Source: Acrocarpospora phusangensis (lineage in GTDB: Bacteria > Actinomycetota > Actinomycetes > Streptosporangiales > Streptosporangiaceae). Taken from it: DNA of 64,000 bases. The translations under genes were made by a program, and so were the position numbers. The stretch spans positions 1 to 64,000 of the forward strand of contig NZ_BOOA01000030.1 of the NCBI RefSeq assembly GCF_016862995.1, given 5' to 3'. This document shows, one piece after another, positions 27,567 through 35,325 of this stretch. Within the stretch, counting starts at the first letter, position 1. Each line of letters begins with the position of its first letter. The notes beneath the pieces are model-generated. The model had not been told where the DNA came from and searched no databases. It worked only from the letters and a program-made list of their open reading frames with translations.

Positions 27567-28928
27567 CTACAGCACGGGCAGGTAGCGGCCCAGTTCGTAC
27601 TCGGTGACGTGGCGGCGGTATTCGCGCCATTCCGCGCGCTTGTTGCGCAGGAAGAAGTCGAAGACGTGTTCGCCGAGGGTTTCGGCGGCCAGTTCGCTGT
27701 GTTCCATGACGGTGATGGCCTCGTCGAGGGACTGCGGGAGGGGCTGGATGCCGAGGGCGCGGCGTTCGCCGCTGGTGAGGGCCCAGACGTCGTCCTCGGC
27801 GCCGGGGGGCATCTCGTAGCCGTGCTCGATGCCGCGAAGGCCGGCGGCGAGGATGAGGGCGTAGGCCAGGTACGGGTTGCAGGCCGAGTCCAGGGAGCGG
27901 AACTCGATGCGGGTCGAGCCGCCCTTGTGCGGCTTGTACATGGGGACGCGGACCAGCGCGGAGCGGTTGTTGTGGCCCCAGCAGATGTAGGAGGGGGCTT
28001 CGCCGCCGGCGCCGGCGATGGCCTCGGCGCCGCCCCAGAGGCGCTTGTAGGAGTTGACCCACTGGTTGCACACCGCGGTGATCTCGGCGGCGTGTTTGAG
28101 CAGGCCGCCGATGAAGGAGCGGCCGATCTTGGAGAGCTGGTAGTCGGAGCCGGGCTCGTAGAAGGCGTTGCGGTCGCCCTCGAACAGGGACATGTGGGTG
28201 TGCATGCCGGAGCCGGGGTACTCGGTGAACGGCTTGGGCATGAACGAGGCCCAGACGCCCTGCTCCAGCGCCACCTCCTTCATGACCAGGCGGAAGGTCA
28301 TGATGTTGTCGGCGGTGCTGAGCGCGTCCGCGTAGCGGAGGTCGATCTCCTGCTGGCCGGGGGCGCCCTCGTGGTGGCTGAACTCGACGGAGATGCCCAT
28401 CGACTCCAGCATCATGATCGCGTTGCGCCGGAAGTCGTGGCCGGCGCTGTGCGGGGTGTGGTCGAAGTAGCCGCCCTCGTCGATGGGCTCGGGCCGCGCG
28501 CCCTTCTCGGGCTTCTCCCTGAGCAGGAAGAACTCGATCTCGGGGTGGGTGTAGAAGGTGAACCCCATGTCGGCGCACTTGGCCAGGGCGCGCTTGAGCA
28601 CCCAGCGGGGGTCGGCGTGGGACGGGGAGCCGTCCGGCATGAGGATGTCGCAGAACATCCGGGCCGCGCCGGGGGTCTCGCTGCGCCAGGGCAGGATCTG
28701 GAAGGTGGACGGGTCGGGCTTGGCGAGCATGTCCGACTCGTACACGCGGGAGAAGCCTTCGATGGCGGAGCCGTCGAAGCCGATGCCCTCGGCGAAGGCG
28801 CCCTCCAGCTCGGCGGGGGCGATGGCGACCGATTTGAGGAAGCCGAGGACGTCCGTAAACCAGAGTCGGATGAACCGAATATCGCGCTCTTCGAGCGTGC
28901 GGAGAACGAATTCCTGCTGGCGGTCCAA
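27567..28928 (-). CDS. glnA2: Type I glutamine synthetase-family ligase, GlnA2-type
   Basis: A 453-residue glutamine synthetase-family protein. The start MDRQQEFVLRTLEERDIRF and the segment FDGSAIEGFSRV match actinobacterial GlnA2. The ATP/glutamate signature region is present (HTHMSLF; NSYKRLWGG). The usual adenylylation loop NLYDLP is not seen near the C-terminus, so GlnE is unlikely to modify this protein at the usual site. In Streptomyces the GlnA2 orthologue has been assigned gamma-glutamylpolyamine synthetase activity, so polyamine use is a real alternative to glutamine synthesis. The start is TTG 28928 with GAGGTAG upstream. It is divergent from the terpene synthase. Confidence 0.9.
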   Translation of the reverse strand: MDRQQEFVLRTLEERDIRFIRLWFTDVLGFLKSVAIAPAELEGAFAEGIGFDGSAIEGFSRVYESDMLAKPDPSTFQILPWRSETPGAARMFCDILMPDGSPSHADPRWVLKRALAKCADMGFTFYTHPEIEFFLLREKPEKGARPEPIDEGGYFDHTPHSAGHDFRRNAIMMLESMGISVEFSHHEGAPGQQEIDLRYADALSTADNIMTFRLVMKEVALEQGVWASFMPKPFTEYPGSGMHTHMSLFEGDRNAFYEPGSDYQLSKIGRSFIGGLLKHAAEITAVCNQWVNSYKRLWGGAEAIAGAGGEAPSYICWGHNNRSALVRVPMYKPHKGGSTRIEFRSLDSACNPYLAYALILAAGLRGIEHGYEMPPGAEDDVWALTSGERRALGIQPLPQSLDEAITVMEHSELAAETLGEHVFDFFLRNKRAEWREYRRHVTEYELGRYLPVL

Positions 28929-29069
28929 GGCGCTACCTCACGGAATGGACATCTCTGGGCATCTACCAGTGTGCCCTTTCTGTGTTTCACATGCGTTACG
29001 CGGCCGCGGTGCGGACTCTCCGTCGCGCCTCGCGGACAACGCGTGAACATTGTCCTAGCGTGTTATCAC

Positions 29070-29981
29070 ATGAGCGCTGAGCTGCGGATACCGTCCGCTG
29101 CGGCCATTCTTGTCCCGCTTGCCGAGCTGTTCCCGCCGTTGGGGTGTTCGTCCCGGCCGTGTGACGGGAACCTGCTCCGTGCCTGGGCCGCCCCGTACGG
29201 CCTGCCGACCGACGCCGGGTTCCACCGCCTGGCGGGCCGGCTGCTGCCCGAGGCCGGTCTGCTGGCCCGCTGGCTCACCTGGGCGTACGCGTTCGACGAC
29301 TGGTGCGACGAGGGCACGGGCAGCCGGGACGGGCGGGTGGTCGAGCGCATGCTGGCGCGGCTGCGGGAGACCATGCGCACGGGGCACGCCTCCGGGGAGC
29401 CGCTGCTGGCCTCCTTCGCGGACCTGTGGCGCTCGACCGCGCCGGGGATGAGCCCGGCCTGGACGCGGAGGTTCGCCAACCGGCTGGTGCTGCACGCGGA
29501 CGCCTGCAGGGTGCAGTCCGTCAACCGGGCGTACGGCCGGGTGCCGACGGCGGGCGAGTATCCGGCGCTGCGCCGCCACGCCTTCTGCGGCTTCGCCACC
29601 GACCTGCTGGAACCGTGCCTGCGGGTGGAGGTCCCCGGCCGCCTGTACGTCTCGCCGCCGTGGCGCACGCTGGTGGAGGCGTCCGCGGACGTGATCGCCT
29701 GGTGCAACGACATCGCCTCGCTCGGCAAGGAGCAGGGCGACCCGCACAACTACGTACGGGTGGCGGCCGAGCGCATCGGCGTGCTGGACCCGGCGGAGTG
29801 GGTGGCCGACCGGATCGCGGAGCGCGCGGAGGACCTGTGGGACGCGGCGCTCGCGCTCCCGGACGCCTGCGCGGAGCTGGGCGTCTCCGCCGAGGTGGCG
29901 CCGGTCGCGGAGGGGCTGCTGGCCGCGCCGAGGGCGTTCGCCGAGTGGCTGCTGGAGTCGGCGCGATACAGATCAACGTAA
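29070..29981 (+). CDS. Class I terpene synthase (sesquiterpene-type)
   Basis: A 303-residue terpene cyclase. The first metal-binding motif is DDWCDE (about residues 76-81), and the second, NSE-type motif is NDIASLGKE (about 213-221). A C-terminal Arg-Tyr pair (ARYRST) matches the RY pair that closes the active site in bacterial sesquiterpene synthases. The expected reaction is ionisation and cyclisation of farnesyl diphosphate with Mg2+. The product cannot be predicted. ATG 29070 has no clear ribosome site and could start a leaderless message. No P450 or prenyltransferase gene is adjacent; the next gene is an expansin. Confidence 0.87.
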   Translation: MSAELRIPSAAAILVPLAELFPPLGCSSRPCDGNLLRAWAAPYGLPTDAGFHRLAGRLLPEAGLLARWLTWAYAFDDWCDEGTGSRDGRVVERMLARLRETMRTGHASGEPLLASFADLWRSTAPGMSPAWTRRFANRLVLHADACRVQSVNRAYGRVPTAGEYPALRRHAFCGFATDLLEPCLRVEVPGRLYVSPPWRTLVEASADVIAWCNDIASLGKEQGDPHNYVRVAAERIGVLDPAEWVADRIAERAEDLWDAALALPDACAELGVSAEVAPVAEGLLAAPRAFAEWLLESARYRST

Positions 29982-30011
29982 CGTAATCACTCGATCGCGC
30001 TATGTACATGC

Positions 30012-30812
30012 GTGAGGCATGCGAAGCGCCGTGATCGGCGGAGGACTCTCATGGTGGGTGCCGTGGCGGCGGCGATGGCGGTCGCCGTGCAGGTGACCAG
30101 GACGGTGGCGTGCGCGGACGGGCCGGAGATCGGGCGGGCCTACTTCTACGACCCGCCGGACGACCAGGGCAACTGCTCGCTGCCCTCGGCCGGGCGCCTG
30201 TTCGTGTCGGTCTCCACCGGGGAGTACGCCGGATCGGCCGCCTGCGGGGGCTACCTCGACGTCACCGGCCCGCTCGGCACGGTCCGCGTCCAGGTGGTCG
30301 ACCAGTGCACGACGTGCCGCGACGGCGAACTGGACCTGAGCCGTACGGCGTTCGCGAAGATCGCCAAGCCGGACGCGGGCGTGACCGGGATCGTCTACAG
30401 CCGCGTGCGTAACCCCCGCGTCGCCAAGCCCCTGGCGTTCCGCGTCAAGACGGGCTCCTCCACCGACTGGATGGCCGTCCAAATCATCGACCACGGCAAC
30501 CCGCTGCGCAGCGTCCGGGTCCTGGACGGGCCGCACTGGCGGGACCTGCGCCGCTCCGGCGACAACTACTGGATCTTCGACCACCGGCCGGGCCCCGGCC
30601 CCTTCACCATCCGGGTCACCGACGTGTACGGCCACCGGGCCACGACCGGCGGCGTGGACCTGTCCCCCGGCGTCGTCCAGCGCGGCACCCGCCGCCTGTA
30701 CGGCCAGAGCGCCGTCACCCCGGTCACCCCCCAGACCCTGCCGAGCCCGTTCCCCGCACGGGCCCCCGCGGCGGCCCCTTCGCCCGCCCCAACCGGCTCG
30801 GTATTCTGCTGA
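30012..30812 (+). CDS. Secreted bacterial expansin (EXLX1-like)
   Basis: A 266-residue exported protein. After a basic N-terminus and hydrophobic segment comes a double-psi beta-barrel domain (GYLDVTGPLGTVRVQVVDQC, then GELDLSRTAFAKIA), with the Asp of the expansin DLS motif conserved. A second, CBM63-like domain follows (AFRVKTGSSTDWMAVQIIDHG; FTIRVTDVYGH). One of the two adjacent Trp residues of Bacillus EXLX1 is replaced by Asp. The tail is Pro/Ala-rich. Expansins loosen cellulose or peptidoglycan networks without hydrolysis. GTG 30012 keeps the basic signal region; ATG 30051 has a better ribosome site (GGAGG) but would lose it. Confidence 0.85.
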   Translation: MRHAKRRDRRRTLMVGAVAAAMAVAVQVTRTVACADGPEIGRAYFYDPPDDQGNCSLPSAGRLFVSVSTGEYAGSAACGGYLDVTGPLGTVRVQVVDQCTTCRDGELDLSRTAFAKIAKPDAGVTGIVYSRVRNPRVAKPLAFRVKTGSSTDWMAVQIIDHGNPLRSVRVLDGPHWRDLRRSGDNYWIFDHRPGPGPFTIRVTDVYGHRATTGGVDLSPGVVQRGTRRLYGQSAVTPVTPQTLPSPFPARAPAAAPSPAPTGSVFC

Positions 30813-30931
30813 ACCCACCCCCGCACCAGCGGCGTCATACGGTGAAAGCGTGGCAATCGGTCATTGATCGGGCGTCGACCCGAACGCGATACGGTCCGCG
30901 CGCGACCGATTGACCGACTGGGGGCGACGAG

Positions 30932-32968
30932 ATGGCGGCGCGAGCCGGCACGACAGCACTCACCTCGCCTAGGAGGACGCCGCACGAGCCCGTGTGGTTG
31001 ACAGGCGAAACCGAGCGCCCGGTGAAGGCGCACTGGATGCGTGTGCCGAAGGCGTGGGCGCGCTGCGCGGCCCTCACCGTCGCACTCGTCTCGATCGCGC
31101 TCGAACTCACCGACATCTGGATCACCGCGCAACTCCCCCAGGCGACCTACACCCCGCTCCCGTTCGCCCCCGAGGACATGGCCGGAACCGCGTTCCCCGT
31201 CTTCGGCGCCCTCCTCGTGCTGCGCCGCCCGCGCCTGGTCATCGGCTGGCTGCTCTGCCTGGGCGGCCTCGGCGCGGCCACCAACATCACCGTCTCCAAC
31301 CTGGCCAAGCTGATCGTCCAGGAGGGCGGCCACCCGGCGGTCTTCCTGCTCTGGCTGTTCGCCTCGGCGGTCTGGAGCCTCACCACGTACGCGCTGGGCA
31401 TCCTGCTGCCGATGCTCTACCCGACCGGCCGCCTGCTCTCCAACCGCTGGTGCGTGCCGGGCGGTCTCGCCGCGCTGGTCCTGATCGCCGACTGGGTGCG
31501 GGTGCTGATCGGCCCGTCCACCCTCAGGACCGGGCACAACCCGTTCGCGGTGGCGGCGTTCGCGCCGTACTACCAGGACACCCGGGAGGTGCTGTCCTGG
31601 CTGATCAAGCTGGCCCTGGTGCTGGCGTTCTCGTCGCTGGTGGTGCGGTTCCGGCAGGCGGGGCCGGCCGAGCGGCGGCAGATCCTGTGGCCGCTGCTGG
31701 CCATCTCGGCGCTGGTGGTGCCGTGGGCGGTCGGCGACCCGCTCTGGTGGACGGCCTCGCTGACGATCCCGCTGATCCCGGCGGCGATCACCGTGGCCGT
31801 GCTGCGCTACCGCCTGTTCGGCATCGACACCCTGGTCACCCGGGCGCTGGTCGGGGCCGGCCTGGTCGGCGTCATCGCGGGCGTGTACGTGCTGGCCGGC
31901 GCCGCCTCCAGCTTCTTCCTGGCCGGCGTGGACCAGCTGTTCGGCCTGGCCGCCGCGCTGGTAGCGGGCGCGTTCTTCCACCCGATGCGGCGCGCCCTCC
32001 AGCGCCTGGCCGACCGGATGCTGTACGGCACCCGCGGCGATCCCGTCGCCCTCGCCGACGGCCTCAAGGCCCGCCTCCAGCGCAGCGACCCCGTGCACGG
32101 GCTGCTGGCCGCCCTGGAGACCCTGCGGGAGGGCCTCGCGGTGACCGGCGCCGCGGTCGAGATCGACGGCGCCGCCACCGCCACGGGCGAGCTGCCCGAG
32201 GTGAGCCGCACGATCCCGCTGGTCTGGCACGGCCAGCCGGTCGGCACGCTGCTGATCGGCGCGCACGGCCGCCGCCGGTTCCCGCGCGCCCACGACGAGC
32301 GGGTGATCGCGGTGCTCTCGCCGTACGTGGCGGACGCGGCGCACACCATGCGCCTGACCACGGCCCTGCAGCGCTCCCGGGAGCGCATCCTGACCGCGCG
32401 CGAGGAGGAGCGCCGCCGCCTGCGCCGGGACCTGCACGACGGGCTCGGCCAGACGCTCACGGTGATGGCGATGACCCTCAACATGGCCAGGGTGAACCTG
32501 CCGCGCTCCCCCGACCTGGCCGACTCGCTGCTGAAGGAGCTCCGCACCGGCATGGACGCCGTCTCCGGCGACATCCGCGAACTCGTGTACGGCCTGCGCC
32601 CGCCCGCCCTGGACGATCTCGGCCTGGCCGAGGCCGTACGGCGGCTGGCGGCCGAAGGCCCGATCGTGGAGATCGACGGCGAGATGGAGGGCCTGCCCGC
32701 CGCCGTGGAGGTGGCCGCCTACCGGATCGTCCAGGAGGCGCTCACCAACATCCGCAAGCACGCCCAGGCGACCTGGGCGAAGGTGACGCTGCGCCGCGAG
32801 GACTGCCTGGTCGTGGAGGTCAGCGACGACGGCGTCGGCCTCCCGGAGTCGCTCAACCCGGGCGTCGGCCTCGGCTCGATGCGGGAGCGCGCGGCCGAAC
32901 TCGGCGGCACCTGCACGGTCGCCTCCAGCCTGTCCGGCACCACGGTCACCGCCCGCCTGCCGCTCTGA
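30932..32968 (+). CDS. DesK/NarX-type sensor histidine kinase, first copy
   Basis: A 678-residue membrane sensor kinase. Six to eight hydrophobic segments fill roughly residues 45-350. A GAF-like region follows, then a HisKA_3 dimerisation domain with the phosphorylated His in RRDLHDGLGQ (near residue 500) and an HATPase with SDDGVGLPE and GLGSMRERA. It has no receiver of its own. A close paralogue lies at 35326-37377; both share SRERIL-AREEERRRLRRDL and the RELVYGLRPPALDDLGL block. The likely partner is the SARP/response-regulator fusion at 37424. The signal sensed is unknown. Confidence 0.9.
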   Translation: MAARAGTTALTSPRRTPHEPVWLTGETERPVKAHWMRVPKAWARCAALTVALVSIALELTDIWITAQLPQATYTPLPFAPEDMAGTAFPVFGALLVLRRPRLVIGWLLCLGGLGAATNITVSNLAKLIVQEGGHPAVFLLWLFASAVWSLTTYALGILLPMLYPTGRLLSNRWCVPGGLAALVLIADWVRVLIGPSTLRTGHNPFAVAAFAPYYQDTREVLSWLIKLALVLAFSSLVVRFRQAGPAERRQILWPLLAISALVVPWAVGDPLWWTASLTIPLIPAAITVAVLRYRLFGIDTLVTRALVGAGLVGVIAGVYVLAGAASSFFLAGVDQLFGLAAALVAGAFFHPMRRALQRLADRMLYGTRGDPVALADGLKARLQRSDPVHGLLAALETLREGLAVTGAAVEIDGAATATGELPEVSRTIPLVWHGQPVGTLLIGAHGRRRFPRAHDERVIAVLSPYVADAAHTMRLTTALQRSRERILTAREEERRRLRRDLHDGLGQTLTVMAMTLNMARVNLPRSPDLADSLLKELRTGMDAVSGDIRELVYGLRPPALDDLGLAEAVRRLAAEGPIVEIDGEMEGLPAAVEVAAYRIVQEALTNIRKHAQATWAKVTLRREDCLVVEVSDDGVGLPESLNPGVGLGSMRERAAELGGTCTVASSLSGTTVTARLPL

Positions 32969-33035
32969 CACCCGATGAACCCCGTGAATCCCGGCGAGCC
33001 CGCGTGAGCCCGCGGTTGGTCCCCTGGTCGAGCGG

Positions 33036-33998
33036 TTACACGCCGGAGACCAGCGCGTCGCCCACCGCGGTGCGCTTGTAGAGCACCTCGCGGCCGATCC
33101 GCTGCCGGCTCACCAGCCCGCCGTCGGACAGCACGGTCAGATGCTGGCTGACCGCCCCCGCCGTCAGCTCCATCCGGCGCGCCAGCGCCGACGTGGACGC
33201 CGGATCCGCCAGCGCCGTCAGGATCTGCGCCCGGGTCCTCCCGATCAGCGCGGCGAGCGCCCCCGGCGTGCACGGCTGCCCCGACGACCACAGGTTCCCC
33301 GTCCCCCGCGCCGGATAGATCAGCATCGGCTGGTACGGCTCGCACATCACCCCCACGTCCGGCCACCGGAACACACTCGGCACCAGCACCAGGCCGCCCC
33401 CCGCGATGTCGCACGCGTGCTGCCACGGCCGCGCGGTCACCAGCCGGTCCCCGTGCCAGGTCACGGCCGGGTGCAGGTCCGCGAACAGCTCCCGCACCCC
33501 GCCGCTGGCCAGCCGCCGGGTACGCCACATGACGTCCGCTTCGAGCAGCCCGTGCACCCGGGGCCAGAACTCGGCCAGCGCCAGCGTCCAGTACGCGTCG
33601 AGCGTGTCCGCCACCCGCCGCACCCCCTCGGCCGGGTCGCGCAGGAACCGCTGGAGGGCGGCCGGGTCGAGCGGCTGCACCCAGCCGACCTCCTCGGCGG
33701 CCTTGTCCGGCGGCGTGAGCCGTACGCGCTGGAGTTCGGCCGCGAAGTCGGGCAGCGGGGTGTCCGGCGGCGGCGTCAGGAAGTCGGGGAAGAAGCCGTC
33801 GGGCGGGACCAGGGCCAGCAGTTCGGTGAGATCGAAGGAGCGCAGGCGGGGCCGTACGACCCGGAGCCAGGGCAGGTGCAGCGAGTGCCGGGCCGGGCTG
33901 CGCAGCACGCGCAGGCTCGACACCAGCTCCCAGAGCGGCGAGAACGCGAAGCGCAGCCGCGCCACGTCGTCCGGGCCGAATCGCCATTCGATGGCCAT
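33036..33998 (-). CDS. ArsR-type winged-helix regulator with DUF5937-like domain
   Basis: A 320-residue protein. The N-terminal 230 residues (RLRFAFSPLWELVSSLRVLR) match the actinobacterial domain I recall as DUF5937. The C-terminal 75 residues are an ArsR-like winged helix (ALARRMELTAGAVSQHLTVLSDGGLVSRQRIGR). A perfect palindrome abuts its start codon, which strongly suggests autorepression. It is divergent from an MFS exporter at 34057, the likely target. The ligand is unknown. The HTH lies at the C-terminus rather than the N-terminus, as usual for this group. Confidence 0.87.
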   Translation of the reverse strand: MAIEWRFGPDDVARLRFAFSPLWELVSSLRVLRSPARHSLHLPWLRVVRPRLRSFDLTELLALVPPDGFFPDFLTPPPDTPLPDFAAELQRVRLTPPDKAAEEVGWVQPLDPAALQRFLRDPAEGVRRVADTLDAYWTLALAEFWPRVHGLLEADVMWRTRRLASGGVRELFADLHPAVTWHGDRLVTARPWQHACDIAGGGLVLVPSVFRWPDVGVMCEPYQPMLIYPARGTGNLWSSGQPCTPGALAALIGRTRAQILTALADPASTSALARRMELTAGAVSQHLTVLSDGGLVSRQRIGREVLYKRTAVGDALVSGV

Positions 33999-34020
33999 CT
34001 TTTAGCCTCCGCTAAAAGAT
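33997..34020. promoter_or_regulatory. Perfect palindromic operator (ArsR/MFS)
   Basis: ATCTTTTAGC, a CTCC spacer, then GCTAAAAGAT: two perfect ten-base arms. The left arm overlaps the regulator start codon, and the element lies 37 bases upstream of the MFS start. Placement between divergent genes suggests that one dimer represses both. Confidence 0.8.
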
Positions 34021-34056
34021 TCGCATGCCTCCCGGCCTGTTGTCCAAGGTGGACGG

Positions 34057-35286
34057 GTGACCGTCACCGCGCCTCCCTCGCCGCCCTCGTCCTCCTTACT
34101 GCCGTCCTTCCTCCAGTCCAAGATCGGCGGACTGCCCCGGGCGTTCTGGGTGCTGTTCGGCGGAACCGTCGTGAACCGGCTCGGCACGATGGTGGAGCCG
34201 TTCTTCGGCATCTACCTGACCCAGGCGCGCGGCATGTCCCTCGCCGTGACCGGGCTGGTGCTGTCGGTCTTCGGCGCGGGCTCGCTGCTGTCGCAGCCGC
34301 TCGCGGGCTGGCTGGCGGACCGGGTCGGCCGGCGGGCCACGCTGACCGGCGGCATGCTGGCCTCCGCCGCCACCATGCTGGCGCTCGGCTACAGCACCAG
34401 CGTGCCGGGCATCGTCGCGGGCATGTTCGTGCTGGGCGTGGTGGTGGACGCCTACCGGCCGGCCTCCCAGGCGCTGGTGGCCGACCTGGTCTCCCCGGTG
34501 GACCGGCCGCGCGCCTTCGGCCTGCTGTTCTGGGGCCTCAACCTGGGCTTCTCGATCGCGATGATCACCGGCGGCTGGCTCGCCGAGGCCGGTTTCCTCT
34601 GGCTGTTCTGGATCAACGCGGTCACCTGCACGGTCTTCGGCGTGCTGGTCTGGCGGGCCATCCCGGAGACCCGCCCGGAGGCGTCGGCGCACGAGGGCGG
34701 CGGCTTCCGCGAGATGTTCAAGGACCGGCTGATGCTCGCCTTCGTGACCGTGAACCTCGCCTACACCTGCGTCTACCTCCAGGCCTTCTTCACCCTGCCG
34801 CTGGCCATGAAGGACCTGGGGACCAGCGCGTACGGGTGGGTGATGGCCGTCAACGGCCTCGTGATCGTCTTCGTGCAGCCGCTGACCAACGGCTGGCTGG
34901 CCAGGCGCGACCCCAGCACCGTGCTGGCGGCCGGTTTCGCCATCGTCGGCCTGGGTTTCGCCCTGACCGTATTCGCCAGTACGGCGCTCGGGTTCGGGCT
35001 CACCGTGGCCGTCTGGACGTCCGGCGAGATCCTCACCGCCGGCATGGGCGGCGCGATCGTGGCGTCCCTGGCCCCGCCGCACCTGCGCGGCCGCTACTCC
35101 GGTCTGTACGGTTTCTCCTGGTCCGTGGGCTCCCTGATCACCCCGCTGTTCGGCACCCGGCTCCTGGAGGCCGGCCCGGTGGTGCTCTGGTCCTGCGTCG
35201 GCGCGCTGGGCGTGGTGGCCGCCCTCGGGCAGCTGGCCCTGGGCCCGGCCATCCGCCGCAGGTCCCGGCTGGTGACCGCACCATAA
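34057..35286 (+). CDS. MFS transporter
   Basis: A 409-residue major facilitator with about 12 hydrophobic segments. A motif-A-like loop is present (GWLADRVGRRATLTGG, near residue 85). The gene is divergent from the ArsR-type regulator and shares its palindromic operator. That arrangement points to an inducible exporter for a small molecule. It starts at GTG 34057. It stands between the two paralogous kinase genes and splits what may once have been a single locus. Substrate unknown. Confidence 0.88.
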   Translation: MTVTAPPSPPSSSLLPSFLQSKIGGLPRAFWVLFGGTVVNRLGTMVEPFFGIYLTQARGMSLAVTGLVLSVFGAGSLLSQPLAGWLADRVGRRATLTGGMLASAATMLALGYSTSVPGIVAGMFVLGVVVDAYRPASQALVADLVSPVDRPRAFGLLFWGLNLGFSIAMITGGWLAEAGFLWLFWINAVTCTVFGVLVWRAIPETRPEASAHEGGGFREMFKDRLMLAFVTVNLAYTCVYLQAFFTLPLAMKDLGTSAYGWVMAVNGLVIVFVQPLTNGWLARRDPSTVLAAGFAIVGLGFALTVFASTALGFGLTVAVWTSGEILTAGMGGAIVASLAPPHLRGRYSGLYGFSWSVGSLITPLFGTRLLEAGPVVLWSCVGALGVVAALGQLALGPAIRRRSRLVTAP

Positions 35287-35325
35287 TCGGGCCATAATCT
35301 CCGCAGACGGATTTGCGGGGAGAAC

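Noticed and set aside
27609-29981. 790-codon plus-strand frame spanning glnA2 and the terpene synthase
   Set aside because: Its first 480 codons are antisense to glnA2; only the part from ATG 29070 has terpene-synthase motifs.
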